Source: an uncultured Cellvibrio sp.
Lineage (GTDB): Bacteria; Pseudomonadota; Gammaproteobacteria; Pseudomonadales; Cellvibrionaceae
Direction of reading: 5' to 3'
NCBI GenBank assembly: GCA_946482345.1
Contig: CAMLRJ010000058.1
Coordinates: 1 to 11,367, forward strand
Length of the DNA: 11,367 bases
In this document: positions 5,861-11,367 of the stretch, piece after piece
Position numbering within the stretch: the stretch's first letter is position 1
How the letters are laid out: each line of letters opens with the position of its first letter
Translations under genes and position numbers: made by a program
The notes under the pieces: generated by a model
The model's database searches: none
What the model saw: only the letters and a program-made list of their open reading frames with translations
What the model was told of the DNA's origin: nothing

Positions 5861-6373
5861 ATGAGATTGAATAAGTTAATTTTTTTATCGGTGCTCACTA
5901 CAAATGTATTTGCAGATCCGTCTTGTCAAATACCTGAAGGAAAATCTGCAGGAATGCCATTAATAACAGTGGATCCACAAATAGTCAGCAATATCAAGAG
6001 CGATGATTGCGTTCTCGTTTCGTTCAAATTAGTTGATATGCCTGGCTCCGACGGAAACGGGTTGATAACCGATTCAATCAAAATTGAATACAGCACAAAT
6101 CATGCTCTTTCAGACTCAGTACTGTATGCAGTTTCAAAATGGAAATACAGAACCAAGGAACACAAGCCAGGAGACATGCTTTACTTCTCCTATAAGCCGG
6201 TTTCAAATGAATTATGTCAAAAGCAGAAAAAATTTTATGCCGAGGTCGTATCTGGAAAGTGTATAACCTCATCAAACGATGAAACGGGAAAAACCGAATG
6301 TGCGTCTGGCTCAAAATTGGAAGCTGCAAAGAAAGCAGCGGAAAAAAACTATAAAATTGCATGTCATCTTTAA
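5861..6373 (+). CDS. Periplasmic protein with TonB-C-terminus-like segment
   Basis: 170 residues. The signal peptide ends VFA (16-18), with cleavage before DPS. Residues about 50-112 read like the C-terminal domain of TonB/TolA-type proteins: CVLVSFKLVD, a glycine-containing turn, ITDSIKIEYSTN, then ALSDSVLYAVSKWKYR and a final strand DMLYFSYKP. The Ala-Val-x-x-Trp-x-(Tyr/Phe) signature at the helix is typical. There is no N-terminal anchor or proline-rich spanner, so it is not a TonB energy transducer as such. The tail (about 117-170) holds four cysteines and a lysine- and alanine-rich helix. GGAA lies about six bases before ATG 5861. A longer TTG reading (5849) overlaps the attC end box and is less likely. 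Confidence 0.65.
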   Translation: MRLNKLIFLSVLTTNVFADPSCQIPEGKSAGMPLITVDPQIVSNIKSDDCVLVSFKLVDMPGSDGNGLITDSIKIEYSTNHALSDSVLYAVSKWKYRTKEHKPGDMLYFSYKPVSNELCQKQKKFYAEVVSGKCITSSNDETGKTECASGSKLEAAKKAAEKNYKIACHL

Positions 6374-6382
6374 CTTAAAAAG

Positions 6383-6417
6383 ACATAACACCTGATTAAG
6401 TGTTTTAACAAAGCAAT
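6383..6417 (+). repeat. attC remnant between two cassettes
   Basis: ACATAAC (6383-6389) and TTTTAAC (6403-6409) are both 5'-type boxes. The second opens TAACAAAGCAAT (6406-6417), identical to 5223-5234. No GTTRRRY end box follows: the sequence runs straight into the next gene's AAGGA site. AACAC (6387-6391) can pair with GTGTT (6400-6404) and is followed by T residues, so a weak terminator is possible. The 3' part of the site appears deleted. Confidence 0.5.
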
Positions 6418-6425
6418 AAGGAACC

Positions 6426-7094
6426 ATGAAAGTTTATCTAATCATATTTTTGTGTTTTTTTATTGCGTCGTGTGATTCCAAGCAGGAAGATCCTGTAAGA
6501 GTGAAAATCAAATAAACGCCGACGCTGGATTCTGTTTGCACATTTTTTAGCGGAGAAAACATTAAGGATGAATGGAAAAAAGAGCTCCTCATTAAAAAAC
6601 AAGAGCTGGAGCATGAATGGGAAAATATTGGCTCTAAACTTATTTCTACAGCTGAAGAAATTACCGGCAAAAACTTTGCGCGAAGAAAAAACAATGTATA
6701 CCTAACATTGTGTAATACACCATCAAGGTCTTCGCCATTGATTCTGAATATGAGATATTCATTGACAAGCTTTACAGAAAATCCTGTATCTACGCAATAT
6801 AAAATAGGTACATTGTTTCATGAGCTAATGCATCCATATATCAGTGAACATCTTCCCAAATCCGTACCTTCTCTGGAAGCGTACAAAAATGAGCACTCCA
6901 GAGTATTGGAGCATATACATCTCCTAGCCTTACAAAAAGCAGTTTATTTACATTTGAAGCTGGATCACGAGCTATCTTTAATAGTCCAGATAGATAGCAG
7001 TTTGCCTAACGGTTATTACAAAAGATCCTGGGAAATTGTTAATTCAAGTGAAAATTATTACAAAGAATTAATAGCAGAACTGGCGACGCCCTGA
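6426..7094 (+). pseudogene. HExxH-type lipoprotein, putative zinc metallopeptidase, interrupted by an in-frame stop
   Basis: From ATG 6426 (AAGGA just upstream) the frame encodes a lipoprotein signal with lipobox I13-A14-S15-C16. It stops at TAA 6513-6515 (codon 30) and then continues open in the same frame to TGA 7092-7094. The downstream part contains HELMH at codons 132-136 (context TLFHELMHPYISEHL), the zinc-binding and catalytic motif of many metallopeptidases; a third ligand is not certain, with E156, E162 and H165 as candidates. Restored, the protein would have about 222 residues. The stop sits in VKIK-stop-TPTLDS, where one base change from TAT or TAC (Tyr) would explain it. Translation from TTG 6708 or ATG 6750 would lack the export signal. 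Last gene of the array. Likely inactive unless the stop is read through or is a sequence error. Confidence 0.7.
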
Positions 7095-7120
7095 TGCCAA
7101 TCCTTAAACATGATTGGCAT
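7094..7120. repeat. Perfect 9-base inverted repeat between convergent genes
   Basis: ATGCCAATC (7094-7102) and GATTGGCAT (7112-7120) pair perfectly around a nine-base loop, right at the stop of the peptidase gene and about 70 bases from the convergent pyrD end. No T-tract follows on either strand, so it is not a standard intrinsic terminator, but it could protect or end transcripts. It also marks the right end of the cassette block. Confidence 0.5.
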
Positions 7121-7191
7121 GATGCTGTTGAGAATAAATTTACTAAATTTGAATTGCGACGTGATAGGTTTATACGAAAGAAGCATCCACC

Positions 7192-8217
7192 CTACTCCAA
7201 ACTCAACCGCCTGATCCCCTCCGCCGCTTCTGCAATCACTGAAGGGCCTTTGTAAATAAAACCCGTATAGATTTGAACCAGGCTGGCGCCTGCGCAGATT
7301 TTTTCACCGGCACTTTGTGCATCGTTGATTCCGCCCACACCGATAATGGGTATTTTTTTTCCGAGAGTTGAGCGCAGGTTGCGGATCATTTGGGTTGATT
7401 TTTTTTGTACGGGTAAACCACTCAATCCACCTGACTCATTGCCAAAAGGTAAATCCCTGACGTCTTCGCGTGCAAGAGTTGTGTTAGTGGCAATCACAGC
7501 ATCTATATCATTCGCCAACAAAATTTCAGCAACTTGCTTGGTTTCTTCATCGGTTAGATCCGGTGCAATTTTCACAGCGAAAGGAACATATCGCTTGTAA
7601 AGTTGTTGCAATCTCAGTTGTTCATTTTTCAACTGGGACAGCAACTGTTTTAACGAATCACCAAATTGCAAACTGCGTAAGCCTTGAGTATTCGGGGAGG
7701 ATATGTTGACGGTAATGTAATCAGCATGTTCATAAACTTTTTGCATACCAATTAAATAATCATCCACCGCGTTTTCCACAGGAGTAGATGCATTTTTACC
7801 TATGTTGATTCCCAATATACCTTGATAACGACGCCGTTTAACCTGATCAACCAAATGATCAACGCCTTTATTATTAAATCCCATACGATTAATAATGGCT
7901 TGCGCTTCGGGCAAACGGAATAAACGGGGCTTGTCATTTCCGGGTTGGGGTTTGGGTGTCACTGTTCCAATTTCAATAAATCCAAAACCCAATTTACCAA
8001 GGGCATTAAAATAATCGCCATTTTTATCAAGCCCGGCAGCAAGGCCCACCGGATTTGGAAAACGAATGCCCATTACAGTGACGGGATTTTCCATTACATC
8101 CGCAGATAATAAACCCAACGTGTGCGTTTTCTCGGCAATATTGAGCAGAGACAAAGCAACCTCATGCGAGGTTTCAGGATTTAATGAAAAGAGTATGGGG
8201 CGGAGAATGGAGTACAT
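7192..8217 (-). CDS. pyrD: Dihydroorotate dehydrogenase (quinone), class 2
   Basis: Oxidises dihydroorotate to orotate with FMN and passes electrons to the quinone pool; fourth step of pyrimidine synthesis, at the inner face of the cytoplasmic membrane. The 341 residues match the family length (E. coli 336). The N-terminal amphipathic part [20 protein letters not shown] marks the membrane-bound class 2. Visible motifs are [10 protein letters not shown] (58-67), [20 protein letters not shown] (81-100), INRMGFNN (109-116), GINIGKN (136-142), the active-site NISSPN (171-176, with S174 the expected catalytic base), VKIAPDL (215-221), ATNTT (243-247) and the phosphate-binding GVGGI (293-297). The start is fixed by homology. 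The nearest site is AGG six bases upstream, while a strong GGAGG lies 17 bases away. Probably monocistronic. Confidence 0.97.
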   Translation of the reverse strand: MYSILRPILFSLNPETSHEVALSLLNIAEKTHTLGLLSADVMENPVTVMGIRFPNPVGLAAGLDKNGDYFNALGKLGFGFIEIGTVTPKPQPGNDKPRLFRLPEAQAIINRMGFNNKGVDHLVDQVKRRRYQGILGINIGKNASTPVENAVDDYLIGMQKVYEHADYITVNISSPNTQGLRSLQFGDSLKQLLSQLKNEQLRLQQLYKRYVPFAVKIAPDLTDEETKQVAEILLANDIDAVIATNTTLAREDVRDLPFGNESGGLSGLPVQKKSTQMIRNLRSTLGKKIPIIGVGGINDAQSAGEKICAGASLVQIYTGFIYKGPSVIAEAAEGIRRLSLE

Positions 8218-8255
8218 GTATGGCCTATTTCGAACCTCCGATTTAAAGGCCGGTG

Positions 8256-8275
8256 ATTATAATTGACAACGTCAA
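8256..8275 (-). promoter_or_regulatory. Perfect -10 box and adjoining inverted repeat upstream of pyrD
   Basis: On the minus strand a perfect TATAAT (8261-8256) lies 38 bases before the pyrD ATG. Just upstream is the inverted repeat TTGAC-GTT-GTCAA (8275-8263), in the spacer region where a repressor could act. No good -35 is seen at 16-18 bases. The link to pyrD control is inference. Confidence 0.4.
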
Positions 8276-8294
8276 ATTTAGGAAACAAAACTCC

Positions 8295-8513
8295 TCACAG
8301 CTTCTCTATCAACTTGAACTTATGAAATTCGTCAAAATGGATTTTGAATTGGCCGTAGATACCCTGGTGTAAAACATAAGGGCGAAGAATATCGGCAGGG
8401 AATTTTACTTGCCTGCCATCAAGTGATTTGGCAATCACTACTTTTGCACTGCCTTGATATAGACGTACAAACTCTTCTGCAGGTATTGCCAAATTAACAA
8501 TTAATGAACTCAT
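8295..8513 (-). CDS. DUF2835 family protein
   Basis: Small cytoplasmic protein of unknown function found widely in gammaproteobacteria. From ATG 8513 it has 72 residues, the normal family size: MSSLIVNLAIPAEEFVRLYQ, then GSAKVVIAKSLDGRQVKFPADILRPYV and HQGIYGQFKIHFDEFHKFKLIEKL. The conserved points are the YxG turn, DGRxVxFPA, LRP and GIxGxF. A longer reading from GTG 8564 adds 17 residues (MLIQKTLTQKIGQLTDH) that are not part of the family and overlap the region just after a hairpin; no ribosome binding site supports either start well. It lies between gdhB and pyrD, all on the same strand, but 77 bases before the pyrD start and with its own gap to gdhB. Confidence 0.85.
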   Translation of the reverse strand: MSSLIVNLAIPAEEFVRLYQGSAKVVIAKSLDGRQVKFPADILRPYVLHQGIYGQFKIHFDEFHKFKLIEKL

Positions 8514-8568
8514 GTGATCTGTAAGTTGACCAATTTTTTGAGTTAAGGTTTTTTGAATTAACACATTT

Positions 8569-8593
8569 GGTGGGCATGCTGCGCTTGCCCACC
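8569..8593. repeat. REP-like palindrome GGTGGGCA ... TGCCCACC
   Basis: Perfect 8-base arms GGTGGGCA (8569-8576) and TGCCCACC (8586-8593) around a nine-base loop, 11 bases after the gdhB stop. The GTAGGGTGGGC form on the minus strand is typical of repetitive extragenic palindromes in gammaproteobacteria. No T-tract follows, so it is more likely an RNA-stabilising or REP element than a classic terminator. Confidence 0.55.
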
Positions 8594-8604
8594 CTACACA
8601 ACAA

Positions 8605-11367
8605 TTATTTGATTAACGAAGTGACCTCATTGTGTTGACTGGCTTGTGCCAAGTCGAGCAAATCACGTAGTGCTACCGAGAACATGGCAAAATCAGTTCC
8701 ACTGACGGCTTGTAATTCATTCACCATGGTTTTCCAACGACCAATTAACAATTGATGCTGTGTACTCCATTGCTCGATTACTGCAGTTATTTGCGAGTCG
8801 TCATTAACGTAGTCGATCAATGAAATACTCAATGAGCGCAATTGTGCTTCCAGATCATCCATATAAGTTTCCCTTGCCATGGCTTGCCAGAAATTATCCA
8901 CTTTCAAATCGGAAATTTGATTGGAAAACCAGGGCAAACTTAAATAGTTACCCAAACTGAAATACAATTTGGCAACTCTGCCCAGTGGTTGATTGGCAAT
9001 ACGCGCAGACTCGGCAACACTTAAACCTGAATACAGATTTGCTGGCCTTGTGGCTGACACAATTAAATTTTCCGGCAAACCGGCTTCCTGTAATTTATTG
9101 CGTGAATTTTGCCATTCGATTAAGGGATCGCCTTGCAATAAAGTCGGTAGTGCTTGTGCAATTTCGGCCATGGCCGGTGCAAAACAATTCACCTCCACTG
9201 ATGGATTTAAATTGCTGCGACGATTTCGCAAAAACCATCGGGCAGCACGACGAACACGGCGCATCATGCCATTCACCAGCTGTAACTGGATTTGTGGATC
9301 AACCAAATAATCCACTTTTTCCAACGCTTGCTGAAATTCATCTACACGATAAATATCACGCGCAATAATATAAGCCTTGGCAACATCACCTGACTTTGCA
9401 CCTGTAGATTCCATCAAACGTTGCGCAAAAGTAATTCCCATATTATTGACAATGTCGTTTGCTATTTGGGTTGCAACAATTTCGCGACGCAACCTGTGTT
9501 TACGCATGGCGGCAGGATAAAGTTCAGATAATTTTTGCGGGAAAGCACCTTCAATAAAATTCGCAATGTATTCATCATCTGCAATATCTGAAACCGCCAG
9601 ATCTTCTTTTAACATCGCTTTTGCATAAGAAACCAAAATCGCCAGTTCCGGACGGGTTAAACCTTTGCCCTGTGTTTGGCGCTCAAGCAAGGCATCGTCA
9701 TTGGGTAAAAATTCCAACTTTCGATTTAAACGCCCGGCACTTTGCAGTGCATTCATAAACCGTCGATATTCAGCGCTGCGCGCCAAGGCTTCTGATTGCG
9801 CCACACTGATCGCCAGAGTTTGGCGATAATTATTTTTCAAGACCAGTTGTGCAACATTATCCGTCATGTCAACCAATAATTGATTTCGCTGTTTTTGGGT
9901 GAGATCGCCATTGGCCACCACTTCATTTAATAAAATTTTGGCATTGACTTCATGGTCAGAACAATCAACACCACCGGCATTGTCGATAAAATCCGTGTTA
10001 CAACTTCCACCATTCAAACAATATTCAATGCGACCTCTTTGGGTCATCCCCAAATTGCCACCCTCACCAAATACTTTACAACGCAATTCATTGCCGTTGA
10101 CACGCAAACTATCGTTCGCTTTATCACCTACATCAGCATGAGATTCCATACTGGACTTCACATAAGTACCAATACCGCCATTCCAAATTAAATCCACAGG
10201 TGATTTTAATAATGCTGTAATTAACTCGGTGGGCGTTAATGATGTTGCCTGAATATCAAATAGTTTTTGCATGATTGGCGTGATAACAATCGATTTCAGA
10301 TCGCGACTGAAAACACCGCCGCCCGCACTGATTAATTTTGCATCGTAATCAGCCCAACTGGAGCGCGGAAGTTGGAATAAACGTTTGCGTTCAATAAAAC
10401 TATTTTCAGCATTAGGTGCAGGGTCAATAAAAATGTGGCGATGATCAAATGCTGCCACCAATAAAACCGCTTGCGATAACAACAATCCATTACCAAACAC
10501 ATCACCTGACATATCACCAATTCCTACAATACTGACAGGATCTTGCTGAACATTAATATTTTTTTCTTTAAAGTGCCGCTGCACAGAAATCCAACCACCA
10601 CGCGCAGTAATGCCCATCGCTTTATGATCATAACCCTGACTACCACCGGAAGCAAAAGCATCGCCCAACCAGAAGTTATATTCCGCTGAAAGGCTATTGG
10701 CTATATCTGAAAATGTTGCAGTACCTTTATCAGCGGCTACAACCAAATAAGGATCATCTTCATCATAACGCACACTGTTTTCCGGTGATTTTATTTTTCC
10801 ATCAACCAGGTTATCTGTCAGATCCAATAATCCGCGAATAAAAGTTTTATAACATTCTATGCCCTCTTTTAAAATTGCATCGCGCCCGCCGGTTTGCGGT
10901 GGACGTTTGCAAACAAAACCGCCTTTTGCACCATTAGGCACTATCACAGCATTTTTTACTTGCTGCGCTTTTACCAGACCGAGCACTTCCGTTCGATAAT
11001 CCTGCAACCTGTCTGACCATCGCAAACCACCGCGCGCTACTTTTGCAGAACGCAGATGTACACCTTCCACTTCAGGCGAAAATACAAAAATTTCATAAAG
11101 CGGTCGCGGTTCAGGAATATCGGGAATGGTTCTTGGACTTAACTTAATCGACAAATAATTTTTTTCAGTTCCATCCGGATTACGCTGGAAAAAATTGGTG
11201 CGCACACTGCTATCAATCATAGCCAGATAGCGCCGCACTATTCTGTCTTCGTTCAAGTTTTCTACCTGATTCAAACCCTGCAAAATTTTTTGACGACAGC
11301 TTTCGATAGTATCCTGATTGGATTGATTGCCCTGATTGAGCAATGGGTCAAATCGGATATTAAATAA
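8605..11367 (-). CDS. gdhB: NAD-specific glutamate dehydrogenase, GDH-180 class (5' part missing)
   Basis: Catabolic enzyme converting glutamate to 2-oxoglutarate and ammonium with NAD+. The 920 visible residues are the C-terminal part of a protein normally near 1,600; the frame runs open through the right edge (preceding the apparent TTG at 11343 the residues read LFNIRFDP), so no start is called. Motifs in order, numbered from the edge: RGGLRWSDR (about 112-120), VPNGAKGGF with the substrate-site lysine region (143-151), DKGTATFSD (213-221), a Rossmann NAD-binding GIGDMSGDVFGNG (282-294), LIWNGGIGTYVK, and GEGGNLGMTQRGRIEY. The helical C-terminal domain special to the large GDH class follows. 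In Pseudomonas this enzyme is tied to arginine use and is allosterically controlled; no regulation can be seen here. A palindrome lies after the stop. Confidence 0.95.
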   Translation of the reverse strand, partial: LFNIRFDPLLNQGNQSNQDTIESCRQKILQGLNQVENLNEDRIVRRYLAMIDSSVRTNFFQRNPDGTEKNYLSIKLSPRTIPDIPEPRPLYEIFVFSPEVEGVHLRSAKVARGGLRWSDRLQDYRTEVLGLVKAQQVKNAVIVPNGAKGGFVCKRPPQTGGRDAILKEGIECYKTFIRGLLDLTDNLVDGKIKSPENSVRYDEDDPYLVVAADKGTATFSDIANSLSAEYNFWLGDAFASGGSQGYDHKAMGITARGGWISVQRHFKEKNINVQQDPVSIVGIGDMSGDVFGNGLLLSQAVLLVAAFDHRHIFIDPAPNAENSFIERKRLFQLPRSSWADYDAKLISAGGGVFSRDLKSIVITPIMQKLFDIQATSLTPTELITALLKSPVDLIWNGGIGTYVKSSMESHADVGDKANDSLRVNGNELRCKVFGEGGNLGMTQRGRIEYCLNGGSCNTDFIDNAGGVDCSDHEVNAKILLNEVVANGDLTQKQRNQLLVDMTDNVAQLVLKNNYRQTLAISVAQSEALARSAEYRRFMNALQSAGRLNRKLEFLPNDDALLERQTQGKGLTRPELAILVSYAKAMLKEDLAVSDIADDEYIANFIEGAFPQKLSELYPAAMRKHRLRREIVATQIANDIVNNMGITFAQRLMESTGAKSGDVAKAYIIARDIYRVDEFQQALEKVDYLVDPQIQLQLVNGMMRRVRRAARWFLRNRRSNLNPSVEVNCFAPAMAEIAQALPTLLQGDPLIEWQNSRNKLQEAGLPENLIVSATRPANLYSGLSVAESARIANQPLGRVAKLYFSLGNYLSLPWFSNQISDLKVDNFWQAMARETYMDDLEAQLRSLSISLIDYVNDDSQITAVIEQWSTQHQLLIGRWKTMVNELQAVSGTDFAMFSVALRDLLDLAQASQHNEVTSLIK

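Larger units (their letters stand above)
2041..7094 (+). mobile_element. Array of gene cassettes with attC-like sites and no integrase (CALIN-like)
   Basis: Ten short same-strand genes fill this block, most as one gene plus a short 3' recombination-site-like segment. TAACAA follows seven stops (2596, 2774, 3909, 4335, 5223, 5735, 6406). CGTTA precedes six starts (2040, 2895, 3428, 3932, 5311, 5841). These match the outer attC boxes RYYYAAC and GTTRRRY in cassette orientation. Inverted repeats lie between them where the site is complete. No tyrosine recombinase (intI) or clear attI is visible on either side, and the flanks are core genes. Known biology: IntI recombines attC as folded single strands. 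Inference: a CALIN or a detached end of a chromosomal integron. Several sites and genes are broken. Confidence 0.7.

Noticed and set aside
2771..6417. CRISPR array explanation for the repeated intergenic motifs
   Set aside because: Spacing is irregular, genes lie between the repeats and repeats are imperfect; no cas genes.
6434..6694. Minus-strand frame opposite the interrupted peptidase gene
   Set aside because: The plus-strand frame with lipobox and HELMH is far more protein-like on both sides of the TAA.
7127..7133. GTTGAGA as a final cassette boundary before pyrD
   Set aside because: No TAACAA box precedes it and the nearby hairpin does not have attC layout; probably chance.
7325..10520. 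Many frames within pyrD and gdhB
   Set aside because: Shadows of two clearly identified conserved enzymes.

Overview
The window looks like a chromosomal segment of a gammaproteobacterium with polar-type flagella. A Cellvibrio-like or related marine or soil lineage is my inference. The supporting genes are a Pseudomonas-type FleQ, a FliS export chaperone, a class 2 (quinone-linked) dihydroorotate dehydrogenase, a DUF2835 protein and the very large GDH-180 type NAD-glutamate dehydrogenase. No rRNA, tRNA, CRISPR array, integrase or transposase is visible.

Layout: (1) 1-1872, minus strand: fleQ (cut by the left edge, missing its C-terminal DNA-binding region) and fliS upstream of it. (2) 2041-7094, plus strand: about ten small, mostly single-gene units, all in the same direction, AT-rich and separated by short intergenic segments. 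(3) 7192-11367, minus strand: pyrD, a DUF2835 gene and the C-terminal part of gdhB (cut by the right edge). These are conserved core genes.

The central block is the most interesting part. After seven stop codons the sequence carries TAACAA (2596, 2774, 3909, 4335, 5223, 5735, 6406). Before six start codons it carries CGTTA (2040, 2895, 3428, 3932, 5311, 5841). These are the outer boxes expected of integron attC recombination sites (RYYYAAC ... GTTRRRY), in the orientation expected for cassettes. Two or three sites are nearly complete, with nested inverted repeats (2771-2902, 5220-5318, 5732-5848). The others are halves or remnants. With no integrase in view this fits a cluster of attC sites lacking an integron integrase (CALIN), or a distal piece of a chromosomal integron, lodged between the flagellar fliS-fleQ genes and pyrD.

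Nine of the ten cassette products start with a signal peptide, lipobox or membrane segment, so the array seems to supply envelope proteins. They include a DUF4823-like lipoprotein, membrane-anchored proteins, small Cys-containing secreted proteins, a secreted protein with a TonB-C-terminus-like segment, and a lipoprotein with an HELMH zinc-peptidase motif. The array also shows decay: a one-base frameshift next to an A6G slippery tract (near 4657), an in-frame TAA at codon 30 of the peptidase gene (6513), a probable ATG-to-ATA start loss (4810) and several broken attC sites. Whether these are real mutations, recoding or sequencing errors cannot be settled from the sequence alone.
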